A stretch of 64,000 bases of DNA, taken from contig NC_018941.1 of NCBI RefSeq assembly GCF_000304475.1, forward strand, positions 992,001 to 1,056,000, read 5' to 3'. Under the pieces are notes generated by a model. The model made no database searches. It was not told the DNA's origin and was given only the letters and a program-made list of their open reading frames with translations. Both the position numbers and the translations under genes were made by a program. Shown here piece after piece: positions 9,890-20,537 of the stretch. The stretch comes from Kazachstania africana CBS 2517 (taxonomy: Eukaryota; Ascomycota; Saccharomycetes; Saccharomycetales; Saccharomycetaceae). Each line of letters opens with the position of its first letter. The stretch's first letter is position 1.

Positions 9890-11404
9890 ATGTTTACTGA
9901 AATAAAGGTACCTCAATTAGATCTAACAATTAAACAACCACTGGGTTTGTTCATCGATAACGAATTTGTAAAACCAAGCGGACAAGATGAAGTTGATACT
10001 ATCAATCCTTCTACTAATGAAAAGATCACAACTATCCCATTAGCATCTGCAGAAGATGTCGACAAGGCAGTCAAAGCAGCTCGCAAGGCATATACACATG
10101 TTTGGGCCAAGACAACTCCAGATGAACGTGGAAAGTTGTTACTGAAACTGGGAGATTTGATTGAACGTGATATCAAGATTTTAGCTGCTCTTGAAAGTAT
10201 TGATGCCGGTAAACCATATCATACCAATGCGATGATGGATCTACAAGAAATTATTCAATTGACTAGATATTTTGCTGGGTCTGTCGATAAGTTTAACGTG
10301 GGAAAGGTCATTCCAGTTAAGCCGGAAAAGTTTGTTTATACAATTGAACAGCCGTATGGTGTTGTTGCCCAAATTGTTCCCTGGAACTACCCATTAGCTA
10401 TGGCATCTTGGAAGATCCAAGGAGCTTTAGCAGCAGGGAATACGATTGTCATAAAGCCAGCAGAAAATACTTCTCTCTCCTTATTGTATTTAGCAAAGTT
10501 ATTCGTTGAAGCGGGTTTCCCAAAGGGTGTATTGAATGTAGTTCCAGGTGCTGGAGGAGTTGTGGGTAACTCACTGGCCAAACATGAAGGAATTGACAAA
10601 CTTTCATTCACAGGTAGTACTTCTGTCGGTGCAAAAATGCTAGAACAATCAGGAAACTCTAATTTAAAAGATGTTACGCTAGAACTGGGCGGTAAATCTC
10701 CTGCAGTAGTATTTGCTGACGCTAATTTAGACAATGCTATCCAATGGATAGCATCTGGTATTTTCTTCAATACAGGTCAAAACTGTACTGCAAACTCACG
10801 CATTTATGTAGAGGAAGGAATTTATGATACATTCATGGAAAAATTCAGGGAGCACACTAGGAAAAATTGGAAGTTTGGTGAGAAGTACGATATGTTCGAC
10901 AAAGAATGTACTGTTGGTCCCGTGATTTCTGAGAAACAATACAAGAGTATCAAAGAAACACTAGAGGGTAAATATGCCAATAAGAGTGAGGATCCCAGCC
11001 AATGGAAGTTAGAAGAGCTTGTCGAATGTAGAGCTCCAAAAGGTTTCTTCATTCCACCAACTATCATAACAAATGTCTCACAGAATTCATCGTTGATGCA
11101 AAATGAAATTTTTGGGCCAGTCGCATGTGTATGTAAATTCAAAAACTATGAGGAAGTAATCGAACTAGCAAACGATACACACTACGGTCTTGCCTCTGCA
11201 GTATTTACTGAAAACATACGTAAGGCTCACAGATTTGCAAGAGATATCCTGGCAGGCACAGTTTGGATTAATGTCTCTAATGATGTTGAAATTTCTGCTC
11301 CATTTGGTGGATTCAAAATGAGTGGAATTGGGCGTGAATTAGGTTACTATGGTGTAGAAACGTATTTACAAACAAAAAGTGTCCATGTGAACACTGAATA
11401 TTAG
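9890..11404 (+). CDS. ALD2: Cytosolic NAD(P)-dependent aldehyde dehydrogenase, ALD2/ALD3 type
   Basis: This 504-residue class I aldehyde dehydrogenase oxidises aldehydes to acids. The cofactor region includes VVAQIVPWNYPLAMASWK. The general base is Glu265 in TLELGGKSP and the catalytic nucleophile is Cys299 in NTGQNCTANSR. The late motif EIFGPVACV is also present. There is no N-terminal presequence, so the protein should be cytosolic. The family members Ald2 and Ald3 convert 3-aminopropanal to beta-alanine for pantothenate synthesis and respond to stress. S. cerevisiae has a tandem pair (YMR170C/YMR169C) at this syntenic place; only one copy is present here. ALD6 is the other candidate by similarity, but position favours ALD2/3. 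Confidence 0.88.
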   Translation: MFTEIKVPQLDLTIKQPLGLFIDNEFVKPSGQDEVDTINPSTNEKITTIPLASAEDVDKAVKAARKAYTHVWAKTTPDERGKLLLKLGDLIERDIKILAALESIDAGKPYHTNAMMDLQEIIQLTRYFAGSVDKFNVGKVIPVKPEKFVYTIEQPYGVVAQIVPWNYPLAMASWKIQGALAAGNTIVIKPAENTSLSLLYLAKLFVEAGFPKGVLNVVPGAGGVVGNSLAKHEGIDKLSFTGSTSVGAKMLEQSGNSNLKDVTLELGGKSPAVVFADANLDNAIQWIASGIFFNTGQNCTANSRIYVEEGIYDTFMEKFREHTRKNWKFGEKYDMFDKECTVGPVISEKQYKSIKETLEGKYANKSEDPSQWKLEELVECRAPKGFFIPPTIITNVSQNSSLMQNEIFGPVACVCKFKNYEEVIELANDTHYGLASAVFTENIRKAHRFARDILAGTVWINVSNDVEISAPFGGFKMSGIGRELGYYGVETYLQTKSVHVNTEY

Positions 11405-11591
11405 TTTCGAGATTTAGTTAAATAAATATTCTCACTTATATATAAATTTCAGAATGTGACTTGAGTACTTTCTCTCTATTATTCATCGCGATGAACTTAG
11501 TAGTAAATAACGCGAAACTATGTTTATAGAAAAATATTGATAGCCCGAAAGAGAAGATACCATTGAATAAATCTAAAGGTAGCATACATAT

Positions 11592-13487
11592 ATGTTGCAG
11601 AGATCGAATCACAATAGGAGCAAACGTGCTTGTCCTGTTTGTGCCAGGCGGAAAGTGAAATGTGATAGGCTGGTTCCTTGTAGTAACTGTGTCAAGAGAG
11701 GTCAAGAAAGTGAATGTATTAAGTTTGTCACGAACAAATCGGCTGCTATAGCAGCAAACTCAGAGTCTGAATATCTACCAAGTCTACTACAATTATGGCA
11801 AAGCTATGAATATTGGGTCATGGAGATCGGACTATTCAAAACAAAAGATATCACCGAAGGGTCAAGAAAGAAGGTTAGCATCATAGAGAATTTGAGTGAA
11901 TGTACTTTTTGGCAGGATTGTCTGAATACGGAACAGTCGTATAGTCTACTCAACTTTTCAGTAGAAAATTTGGGGCCTCTCTTTTTTGGTTGCATAGTTG
12001 ATATAAATGAACTCTTTACTCAATTGGAGCGTTATTGGCGTAGAAGAGATAAAGAGAGCCGAACTCGTAACACCTTTAATGATACAGTAGCTAAATTTGA
12101 TTCAGACGATTACCTATGGGATGCATTACTCTGGTCAGTATTCACCCTTAGTTTCTACTATATGCCAGTCAATGAGATCTCAAAGATTTTTCCACTGGAG
12201 CCAATATGTGAACATCTGAATATAGATGTGAAACAAGAGTGGACCGAATCGCTGCAACTGCTGATATATGAGAGGTATCTCAAAGTAACAACAACACTTC
12301 TGATGCAAAGCGATTTCATGAACAATCCAAATATTAAGTTTATTCAAGTATATCTGATTCTATCCAATACAACGCTACAGATAAATAATAACACACTAAG
12401 TGATAGTCTCTTATTGCAATGTATTCAAGTTGCAAAATTTTTTAATATAGACTTTCACAAGCAATATGCGGAAGATGATCCATTTTTAGGTATTTCTAAA
12501 GAAACATTTGGTAAAATATGGTTTAAATTATGTATCATTGACTATTATCAATCGGGACCAGCTAAAAAGATATATATCAATAATGAGATTCCTTCCCTTT
12601 TGCAGCATGCGGCATTTTATCAAGACATGCCAAATTTTAATATTTATAAAAAAGAAGATAACTTCGAATCATTTTGTTGGAAAATCGTGTCATTGGAGAG
12701 GGATTTGGATCAATATTTAGTCAAATCCTTCAAACCCCAAATTAAGACATTTGATGCAATCAAAAGAGAGCTGGAAATATTTAACAAGAAACTAGATTTT
12801 AATAAAAAACCGAAAAAGAAATCTAATGAAATCAGCTCAATTAATACACAGTTTGAGAACTTTTTATTATTATTTCTTTTAAATTTAGTATCGTGGAAGT
12901 TGCAGAAAATGTGTTTAATTCATTTCGAAACGGCTGATTCATTAAGCTTATCCATGCATTATTCGCAGAATATTATCCAACTATTAATTAAAAATGTATC
13001 CGATGGCAATTATATCTTTAACAAGCACCCATGGGTACTGAAAGGTCTATCTAGAATTATATCATTTTATTCTTACTACAACATATTTGTCGAGTCGCCT
13101 GAAATAGAGCAGTTATACGAAACCCTTAGTGATTTACTATCTGTATTACCATTACTGCTTGGGAAGAAAGTCAACAATCTGAAATTTTTAATAGTTCGGC
13201 TCAACAAATTGGGTGTATTATGGGAAAAGGTCAATGTAGTAGGCTCATTAACGGGTTCTATCCATCCAGTTTTCAAGATCTTACAAAACGACATCAAGGC
13301 TATAACGAGAGCAAATAGGAAAGTTTCAGTGATGACCAATGCTATGCATTTACTCGGGAGGAATGATGCTGAGGAAGGTAGTGGCGAAGACGAGGAGCTG
13401 ATGCTACAAACTGAAAGTGAGGAATTTAGACTAATTGTGTCACAATTTGAGGCCGAGCATGATATATCTGAAATTATATCTATTTAG
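11592..13487 (+). CDS. CEP3: CBF3 kinetochore complex subunit with Zn2Cys6 DNA-binding domain
   Basis: The protein has 631 residues (608 in S. cerevisiae). The N-terminus carries a full binuclear zinc cluster with cysteines at 14, 17, 24, 30, 33 and 42 (spacing C-x2-C-x6-C-x5-C-x2-C-x8-C). The rest is a helical regulatory-type domain ending in an acidic stretch (GSGEDEELMLQTESEE). Cep3 recognises the CCG core of the centromere element CDEIII as part of CBF3, so its presence implies point centromeres in this organism. The gene lies downstream of ALD in the same direction. Its stop is only 9 bp from the stop of the convergent MLH1 gene, so the two 3' untranslated regions must overlap. Confidence 0.92.
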   Translation: MLQRSNHNRSKRACPVCARRKVKCDRLVPCSNCVKRGQESECIKFVTNKSAAIAANSESEYLPSLLQLWQSYEYWVMEIGLFKTKDITEGSRKKVSIIENLSECTFWQDCLNTEQSYSLLNFSVENLGPLFFGCIVDINELFTQLERYWRRRDKESRTRNTFNDTVAKFDSDDYLWDALLWSVFTLSFYYMPVNEISKIFPLEPICEHLNIDVKQEWTESLQLLIYERYLKVTTTLLMQSDFMNNPNIKFIQVYLILSNTTLQINNNTLSDSLLLQCIQVAKFFNIDFHKQYAEDDPFLGISKETFGKIWFKLCIIDYYQSGPAKKIYINNEIPSLLQHAAFYQDMPNFNIYKKEDNFESFCWKIVSLERDLDQYLVKSFKPQIKTFDAIKRELEIFNKKLDFNKKPKKKSNEISSINTQFENFLLLFLLNLVSWKLQKMCLIHFETADSLSLSMHYSQNIIQLLIKNVSDGNYIFNKHPWVLKGLSRIISFYSYYNIFVESPEIEQLYETLSDLLSVLPLLLGKKVNNLKFLIVRLNKLGVLWEKVNVVGSLTGSIHPVFKILQNDIKAITRANRKVSVMTNAMHLLGRNDAEEGSGEDEELMLQTESEEFRLIVSQFEAEHDISEIISI

Positions 13488-13496
13488 CGAATATAC

Positions 13497-15839
13497 TCAA
13501 CATCTTTCAAAAACTTTATATAGTCCAGGAAGATTTGCGATTTCAATCACTTCATTTAACATGTGTCTTGGTGCCAAAAAACGTCTTTTAATGCATGGCA
13601 CTATAACATGTTCAATATCGTATGACAACTTTTTAGATTTGTTAACGAAGTTAACCTTAACATCTTCGTGTATGTGATCATCTGTAGTATCAATTTTTTC
13701 TATGATTTCTGGAATGTTGAATAATGCTATTTGCCTTAGAATTCCGTCCAAGCATGCCTCTTCATTGTCCCAGTCAACTTTTGACCCTATTCTATATATG
13801 AGAAATGGTAACTTTGACAAAGGAGGGTCATAGTTTTTCAGGAGAAGTGGAATAGAAACAAGTTGTACCGATTCTAAATTGTTATCATCACCTTCAGTGG
13901 ACAAATCAATGGAAAAATACTCGCTTAACATTTCCCTCATTTCCCAAAGTTTTGAAATCATTTGGAGCTTTTTCTCAATGTCAAGGTCGAAAACAGAAAG
14001 CAAGTTAATCAAAGTTAGGTCCTTACTGGAAGATTGAACAATTATTTTGCCAAAATTTGCGAAATCAGTAAGACCAATCTGATAAAATAACTCATTACAA
14101 ATGGAACCATAATCTACCAAGAACAGTTTCAGGTCATGTTGTACTGACATGAGACGCTTCTCCTCGTCTACAACACCAACAAATATCAAATCTGAAAATA
14201 TTTGAGTCAAGTCATGATGTACTGATTTATCTACCATTTGCTTAAGAGTTTTGATGCTTGTCAGATTAACATTTACCCGTTCCTTTTTGATAATAGAATA
14301 TCTATTACGCTTAAGCCCTCCATTAGTTCCCCTTTGAGGTAATGAAGATGCTATAGTTGCCTCTGGGACTTCTGTGGAGTGTGACAAATCCACTATACTT
14401 TCCCTAGTTACAGAATTAACTTTTTTTGGTTCTCGCTCTTCCTCTGCGTCAATCCTCTGCCTTTTAATGGTGTCTGTGTTATCTTCTATGTACTCATCGT
14501 CTTCAAATACATTTTTCTTTTTAATTGATTGGACATCTAAATGCTCCTCACTGTTTAACAAGTTGTCGACATGGGTATCTGTACTTTGTTCTGGTTTATT
14601 ATTATCCGCGTCTGAATAGGAGCTTGACTGTAAAAAAGATGTAATTTTGGATTGCGAGGCGTCAGTTCTCACCAAATTATGTTCATATACTTTTATACTA
14701 TTTTTAATGCTATTAGAATAATTTTGCTGTGATTTCACTTTTTGTGAGGTTGCCAATTGACCAGTACCAGTCGTTAAGGTAGATGTCTTGAAAAGCTTGG
14801 ATGTATCTATGGTTGCTAGTTTCTCATGGAGAAACATTGAAATTTTTTCAATAATTTCTGTTTGATTTAAAAACCTCACCTCTTTTTTGGTAGGATGTAT
14901 ATTTACGTCGATTGTTTTTGGATCGATCAAAATGTTGAAATAGAGAAATGGCTTACTGCTACTGGAACTTTTCGGCATGTAATTTGAATAAACATGGAAC
15001 AATGCTCTTTTGAGTGGTTCACAAGTAACTAACCTTTCATTAATGAAGAATATGGGTTGAATTGATTTTTTATTACTAACGTAGTAATTCAAGTCTGAAA
15101 CATAGCCCTCTATTTTCGTAAAATTCAAATTTTCTACAGGATCCAATTCCAAAAATATCAAGTTACTTGCTACTGAATTACTATAAACGGTTCTTATCCT
15201 TTCTGTGATAGTTAAATTTGATCTAAGCATTAAATGAAATTGCGAGTCGCCAAATTTTTTTAGTGAAAACCCAATATTTTGCGAATGTATGGCATATCTC
15301 CCTATAACATCAAGAATTTTGTTATATTCCTCACTAGGGGATTTTAAAGACCTCAGTCTTGATGGAATATTGTAAAACAAGTCTTCAATTAAGATTGACG
15401 TACCTGTTTTCCCAGCAACCGGACTAGGTTCATTCAGCATTTTGCCTTGAGAATATGCCACCTTCCATGCACATTTCTCAGTTTCAGTTTTCGTTACTAT
15501 CGTAAGCCTAGCAATGTGGGATATACTAGCCAGTGCTTCTCCTCTGAAACCATATGTGTTAAGTTTTTGTAAGTCGTCGAAAGTTTCAAGTTTTGACGTG
15601 GTAAACCTCTCACAAAGGATCGGCAAATCTGACTTATTGATTCCGCATCCATTATCTGCAATTTGTAACAGCTTGATACCTCCATCTTTAACCAAGACAT
15701 CAATATTAGTAGCCTTTGCATCAATCGAATTTTCCAAAAGTTCTTTCAAAGCATTAACTGGAGATATAATAATTTCACCCGCAGCAATCTTATTGACAAC
15801 AGAGGGATCCAATCTCCTTATTTGTGGTATAGCAGCCAT
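13497..15839 (-). CDS. MLH1: DNA mismatch repair protein MutL homologue
   Basis: The 780-residue GHKL ATPase is close to the 769 residues of S. cerevisiae Mlh1. The N-terminal ATPase motifs are intact: KIAAGEIIISPVNALKELLENSIDA with the catalytic Glu33 and Mg-binding Asn37, then DNGCGI and YGFRGEALASI. An acidic, poorly conserved linker spans about 340-520. The C-terminal dimerisation domain ends exactly in FERC, the conserved Mlh1 C-terminus that completes the Pms1 endonuclease site. Mlh1 pairs with Pms1 in mismatch repair and with Mlh3 in meiotic crossing over. The longer open frame begins at a TTG at 15923; the ATG at 15839 (MAAIPQIRRLDPSVVNKI) matches the family start. Confidence 0.97.
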   Translation of the reverse strand: MAAIPQIRRLDPSVVNKIAAGEIIISPVNALKELLENSIDAKATNIDVLVKDGGIKLLQIADNGCGINKSDLPILCERFTTSKLETFDDLQKLNTYGFRGEALASISHIARLTIVTKTETEKCAWKVAYSQGKMLNEPSPVAGKTGTSILIEDLFYNIPSRLRSLKSPSEEYNKILDVIGRYAIHSQNIGFSLKKFGDSQFHLMLRSNLTITERIRTVYSNSVASNLIFLELDPVENLNFTKIEGYVSDLNYYVSNKKSIQPIFFINERLVTCEPLKRALFHVYSNYMPKSSSSSKPFLYFNILIDPKTIDVNIHPTKKEVRFLNQTEIIEKISMFLHEKLATIDTSKLFKTSTLTTGTGQLATSQKVKSQQNYSNSIKNSIKVYEHNLVRTDASQSKITSFLQSSSYSDADNNKPEQSTDTHVDNLLNSEEHLDVQSIKKKNVFEDDEYIEDNTDTIKRQRIDAEEEREPKKVNSVTRESIVDLSHSTEVPEATIASSLPQRGTNGGLKRNRYSIIKKERVNVNLTSIKTLKQMVDKSVHHDLTQIFSDLIFVGVVDEEKRLMSVQHDLKLFLVDYGSICNELFYQIGLTDFANFGKIIVQSSSKDLTLINLLSVFDLDIEKKLQMISKLWEMREMLSEYFSIDLSTEGDDNNLESVQLVSIPLLLKNYDPPLSKLPFLIYRIGSKVDWDNEEACLDGILRQIALFNIPEIIEKIDTTDDHIHEDVKVNFVNKSKKLSYDIEHVIVPCIKRRFLAPRHMLNEVIEIANLPGLYKVFERC

Positions 15840-16172
15840 GCTTAGAGTCCCTCTTTGGCCTAATGAATGTAAGACTTTCTCAAATAAGAGCCTATTTATT
15901 ACCTTTGCATCAACTTTTTTCAATCATCGCGTAAATTCGGTAAAACTCTACAGGTTGATAATTAATAATCGCTTATATCGAATTACATTTACTATGAAGA
16001 ATAACACCATCAAACTACACGCATCTCGAGCTAACTTTCCCGCCTGCTCTCTCTATCGGTGGCTAGTTATTAGCTCTATAGTTGACCGTCACACTTCACT
16101 TCTCCAGCATCGTTGAGTGCCTTTCCTCCATTAGTACCTGCATTTCGCAGCATCGAAGCAACTTCGCCAGAT
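15840..16172. promoter_or_regulatory. Divergent promoter region of MLH1 and MME1
   Basis: These 333 bp separate two divergent starts. I found no full MCB box (ACGCGT), TATA box or other element that I can call with confidence. An open stretch on the plus strand before 16173 has no ATG and is not treated as coding. Confidence 0.4.
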
Positions 16173-17255
16173 ATGTGGTTGTTCTCATCATCGATTCCCG
16201 TAGTTAATACACCACATCAGGAGGACCAAAATGTACGCTCAACACAGAGACATTCATTTTCACCACCGCCACTACCCGCTTTTCCTCCTTCAAGTAATCA
16301 GGATGATTTGGCCGCAACATCTCCAATTTCGCATTGCTTTCTCTCTGGAGCAATTGGTGGTGTCATTGGTGATAGTGTAATGCATTCGTTGGATACTGTC
16401 AAAACCAGGCAACAGGGATCTTCGGCAGCAAAATATAAAAGAAATCTTCCCAGTACTTATGGGAAAATCTTGCTGGAAGAGGGATTAACAGGAGGTCTCT
16501 ATAGTGGCTATATGGCTGCGATGTTGGGATCCTTTCCTACTTCTGGGGTCTTCTTTGCCACTTACGAATACTCAAAGAGGGTTTTAATCAATGACTTTAA
16601 TGTCAATGATACTGTATCGCATCTATGTTCCGGATTATTAGGTGATTTTGTTTCTAGTTTCATATACGTGCCTTCTGAAGTTTTGAAAACTAGACTGCAA
16701 TTACAAGGTAAATACAACAATGCGTTTTCGCAGTCAAACTATAACTATAAGAATTTAAGTAATGCCATCCATCATATCATTAAAACTGAAGGTGCTCAGA
16801 CGTTGTTCTTTGGTTATAAAGCCACATTAGCAAGAGATCTGCCCTTTAGTGCGCTACAATTGGCATTCTATGAAAAGTTTAGAAAATGGGCGATTTTATT
16901 AGAAGATACCAGGCACCTTTCTATAGGTAATGAAATTTTGACCGGCGCTGCTGCTGGTGGCTTGGCAGGCATGATTACCACTCCGTTGGATGTTGTCAAA
17001 ACCAGATTACAGACGCAAAAGCAAAAGCATCAACAGCTTCGAATACCGAGCTCGAGTATTTTGTTATCAAACTCTTTGACTAATAGCATGAAAGTGATAT
17101 TTCAGAATGAAGGTGTCCTAGGGCTTTTTAGTGGAGTGGGTCCGAGGTTTATCTGGACAAGCGTACAGAGCAGTATAATGCTATTGTTATACCAAATGAC
17201 ACTCAAAAAGCTGAATCAAATAAATATGGATTCCTCATCAGTACCAGCTTTTTGA
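16173..17255 (+). CDS. MME1: Mitochondrial carrier, magnesium exporter (YMR166C orthologue)
   Basis: The 360-residue protein has the threefold mitochondrial carrier layout. Each repeat holds a signature of the P-x-[DE]-x-x-[KR] type: SLDTVK in repeat 1 (proline replaced by serine), PSEVLK in repeat 2 and PLDVVK in repeat 3, each followed by TR-Q. About 60 N-terminal residues before the first helix are proline- and serine-rich. Mme1 exports Mg2+ from the mitochondrial matrix; the annotation rests on orthology and position (YMR166C, next to MLH1), since carrier substrates cannot be read from the motif. The open frame extends upstream from a TTG; the ATG at 16173 (MWLFSSSIP) is the first in frame. 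Confidence 0.9.
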   Translation: MWLFSSSIPVVNTPHQEDQNVRSTQRHSFSPPPLPAFPPSSNQDDLAATSPISHCFLSGAIGGVIGDSVMHSLDTVKTRQQGSSAAKYKRNLPSTYGKILLEEGLTGGLYSGYMAAMLGSFPTSGVFFATYEYSKRVLINDFNVNDTVSHLCSGLLGDFVSSFIYVPSEVLKTRLQLQGKYNNAFSQSNYNYKNLSNAIHHIIKTEGAQTLFFGYKATLARDLPFSALQLAFYEKFRKWAILLEDTRHLSIGNEILTGAAAGGLAGMITTPLDVVKTRLQTQKQKHQQLRIPSSSILLSNSLTNSMKVIFQNEGVLGLFSGVGPRFIWTSVQSSIMLLLYQMTLKKLNQINMDSSSVPAF

Positions 17256-17819
17256 ACGAGGTAGTTTCATGTAAATAACACATTTGTAACATATATACCG
17301 AAGATAGAATATTCTCAATGACATTAAGACATATACAGAAAGACCGATACTAGCCCCATTATAATGTAATTCTGCAGCATCCATATAGAATGCCAGCTTT
17401 CTTCAAGGCAGCAGGATAAAGAAGGCGATGTGCTCTCATTTCATATATAGTTTATTATATTACTGAGAGTTATATAACTGATCTACTATTTGATTTTACT
17501 CTTTCCTCATGGTATTGTCGAAGCAGAGTGTACAGCATTTTGCAATGATCACTGGCACTTTCCAGTCGTTGTTGGTACTAACCATTGCGGTCATTTTGAA
17601 CATCACAGGCTAGTAAAGTCAGCTTCTTGGGAATCTTCAACATCCATCAGGTTTATTTTCTTATATGCACTGTCACCTTATTCTAATTTCAAAATTCATT
17701 CCCGTCATTATCGGCGCACAATGATTTTCAGTTTTCATTTAACGAGCTTGCAATAAGAAGCTTGGTTGAAATACTACATCAGTGTGGCCTCCAGTACTGT
17801 ACATCACTTTATATTCGTA
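17256..17819 (+). promoter_or_regulatory. Region between MME1 and PAH1
   Basis: These 564 bp contain the MME1 3' end and the PAH1 promoter. A small open frame at 17490-17756 lacks family resemblance and is treated as chance. I could not identify an inositol-responsive element (CATGTGAA) or a zinc-responsive element by eye. Confidence 0.35.
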
Positions 17820-20018
17820 ATGCAATACGTAGGTAGAGCGTTGGGCTCAGTATCAAAAACGTGGTCTTCGATCAATCCAGCCACCTTATCAGGGGCAATT
17901 GACGTTATTGTTGTTGAGCATCATGATGGTACATTGCATTGTTCACCTTTCCATGTAAGGTTTGGGAAGTTTCAGATTTTGAAGCCTTCACAGAAAATAG
18001 TACAAGTCATTGTCAATGGTCAGTTAAGTAATATACCAATGAAACTGTCTGAGTCAGGTGAGGCGTATTTTGTCTTTGAAACCAATCTTGAAAATGAGGA
18101 TATCCCTGACGACATGTTAGCGTCGCCAGTTGTGAGTGCTAAAAGCTCACCCAGATTAGAAGATCAGGATAAGGGTCTTCTTGAACCTGAGCATCTGGAT
18201 ATAACCGACAATGAAGGTGTCAAGAAGTTTCAAGAGAAGCTTACGCAAGTCCATATTCCCAGCAAAGTGGATAAAAATGGTGATCTTCTTCTTGATATTG
18301 AAGGTTATAAACCAAGTCAGAATATGATGCATGATACTGATATGCAATTGAGACAGCTTTTAAGAGATGAACTATCCCATCATAGTGGCGAAGAGGACAT
18401 TGATATTTCTAAATTTATAAGAGAAGATGTCAACGGTACGATAAAAATTATTAATCCATATGAAAACAGCATGACTGCCAATAATACTATGCTATCTCCC
18501 TCTGGATCACCTCCTTTGAGTGTGAGTGAACCCGTATTAGCATCTACTCCAGAGAACACAATTGACTCATTGCCAACGTCCTCTCTGGATTCAACGTGTG
18601 AACTAACCCCTACTACTTCTACTGAAACTCCTAAAAATTCTGATTCACAGAAAAAGACTTTCATAAAAACAATCAGGTTAACTAGTGATCAGTTAAGGTG
18701 TTTGAATCTGAACTATGGTGAAAATGACTTAAGTTTTTCCATAGAGAATGGTAAGTCGACCATAACTGCAAAACTGTTCGTATGGAGATATGATGCTCCT
18801 ATTATAATAAGTGATATTGACGGTACTATAACAAAATCGGATGCACTAGGTCACCTCTTAACAATGGTCGGGAAAGATTGGACACATATAGGTGTTGCAG
18901 ATTTGTTTAATGAGATTGCGGGGAACGGTTATAATATTCTATATTTAACAGCACGGAGTGCAGGACAAGCTGACTCTACTAGGAGCTATTTAAGATCAGT
19001 TTCACAAAATGGTAATCAGTTACCTGTTGGACCAGTGATCTTATCACCCGATAGAACGATGGCAGCATTAAGAAGGGAAATGATTCTGAAGAAACCTGAG
19101 ATTTTCAAAATTGCCTGCTTAAATGATATTAGATCACTTTATTTTAACGATAACGATTATCTCGATATGAGTAACGATGAAAAGCCGACCCCATTTTTTG
19201 CAGGATTTGGCAATAGAATAACTGACGCTCTATCGTACAGAACGGTAGGGGTCCCCAGTTCTCGTATTTTTACCATTAATCCTGATGGTGATGTACATAT
19301 GGAATTATTAGAGCTGGCTGGTTACAAAAGTTCGTATTTGCATATTAATGAATTGGTCGACCATTTCTTCCCACCAGTTATATTTCCCGATGAGGAAATC
19401 AGAAGCATACATTCAACAACACCAGGCTCTCCGATTAATAATTATATAGACCATTTTGACGGGGATTACACAAATAATATGAATACAACAACGGAAAATT
19501 TTGATACAACAAAGTCTTTATTTAGAATTAATCAAGAAGAAAAATTCACCGATGTGAATTTCTGGAGAGAACCACTTTTGAATTTCGATAATCTTTCTGA
19601 AGTTACTTCAGATAGTGACAGTGTTGATAAAGCTGAAACTTCACCAAAACGAAACCCAAAAGCTATTTTGGATTTGCATAATCAAAATCAAGGAACAAGC
19701 CCATATGATACAGATACAATAACATCAAGCATGACCAAAAGTGAAGATGACATTGGAAAGCAGATATATTTAGAGCTTGGATCCCAGCTATCTTCTCCAA
19801 AGATGACTCATCTTGATACGACTAATATTGATAATAAGATGAAAAAGCTATCGATTTCTCGACCAACTCTTCCTGTATCACAAGTTTCAAAAGTTAATGT
19901 CCTAGATGACGTTCATTCAAATGGCGAAACCCATTCTGTCATGAAACAAGAGTCAACACGGAATTCCGAAGATGAGTTTGATGATGATGAATTTGACGAA
20001 GATGAATTTATTGACTAA
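17820..20018 (+). CDS. PAH1: Mg2+-dependent phosphatidate phosphatase (lipin)
   Basis: This 732-residue lipin is shorter than the 862 of S. cerevisiae. The start MQYVGRALGSVSKTWSSINP is the near-invariant amphipathic helix and N-LIP domain. The HAD-like catalytic domain has DIDGT at 332-336, with Asp332 as nucleophile. The C-terminus is strongly acidic (DEFDDDEFDEDEFID), the tail that binds the Nem1-Spo7 phosphatase which activates Pah1 at the nuclear/ER membrane. Between the domains lie Ser/Thr-Pro-rich stretches likely to be phosphorylated. The enzyme makes diacylglycerol for triacylglycerol and phospholipid synthesis and restrains nuclear membrane growth. The ATG at 17820 fits the family start; upstream codons in frame have no better support. 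Confidence 0.97.
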   Translation: MQYVGRALGSVSKTWSSINPATLSGAIDVIVVEHHDGTLHCSPFHVRFGKFQILKPSQKIVQVIVNGQLSNIPMKLSESGEAYFVFETNLENEDIPDDMLASPVVSAKSSPRLEDQDKGLLEPEHLDITDNEGVKKFQEKLTQVHIPSKVDKNGDLLLDIEGYKPSQNMMHDTDMQLRQLLRDELSHHSGEEDIDISKFIREDVNGTIKIINPYENSMTANNTMLSPSGSPPLSVSEPVLASTPENTIDSLPTSSLDSTCELTPTTSTETPKNSDSQKKTFIKTIRLTSDQLRCLNLNYGENDLSFSIENGKSTITAKLFVWRYDAPIIISDIDGTITKSDALGHLLTMVGKDWTHIGVADLFNEIAGNGYNILYLTARSAGQADSTRSYLRSVSQNGNQLPVGPVILSPDRTMAALRREMILKKPEIFKIACLNDIRSLYFNDNDYLDMSNDEKPTPFFAGFGNRITDALSYRTVGVPSSRIFTINPDGDVHMELLELAGYKSSYLHINELVDHFFPPVIFPDEEIRSIHSTTPGSPINNYIDHFDGDYTNNMNTTTENFDTTKSLFRINQEEKFTDVNFWREPLLNFDNLSEVTSDSDSVDKAETSPKRNPKAILDLHNQNQGTSPYDTDTITSSMTKSEDDIGKQIYLELGSQLSSPKMTHLDTTNIDNKMKKLSISRPTLPVSQVSKVNVLDDVHSNGETHSVMKQESTRNSEDEFDDDEFDEDEFID

Positions 20019-20537
20019 AACTAACGTCACAAGTGAAGCATAGTGCATATACATATTATTATTTATTTACAAATTTCAACAATATATCTAAGAGAATGGC
20101 CCCCTTTTTGAAGGCAGAAGAAAGATCTTCTACTTCAGACACAATCCATTTTTCTTTTCAGTGGAGGGCTGTATAAAAGTTAGTCCCTTCAGACTCAAAG
20201 CTGAACAAAGCCCTGGCCTTTTGCAAGCCAAAATAATTGAAATCATTAATTTGCTCTTCTCAAAGGGTGAAGTCTGGATTTATAACTACCGTGTGATGAG
20301 TATTTTATGCCAATTCTATATTTCGTGCAACGCTAAATGGCTTTATCATAAAATGATTCCGATGCCTTTGTTTTCCTTCATCGGAACTGAAAAAAGTAAA
20401 CAATCGATTCGGTAACATCAACATAAGATCAGAAGAAGTTTTCTGCAACGTAGTTCAGGTTGAACAGGACGGACAATTTCATAGAACCTAGTTTTTTCAC
20501 CAAATTAGATTCTAAATTTGTATTCTGGCCTGTTACA
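20019..20537. other. Intergenic region where MSS11 would be expected
   Basis: These 519 bp lie between PAH1 and INP2. In S. cerevisiae MSS11 (YMR164C) is here. No glutamine- or asparagine-rich or LUFS-like coding remnant is visible in any frame. A small open frame at 20161-20415 shows no resemblance to a known protein. MSS11 is therefore absent from this locus. Confidence 0.5.

Noticed and set aside
17490..17756. 88-codon open frame upstream of PAH1
   Set aside because: It has no family resemblance or synteny support and fits chance in a promoter.
20161..20415. 84-codon open frame in the MSS11 gap
   Set aside because: No resemblance to Mss11 or any LUFS protein; too short to support a gene.
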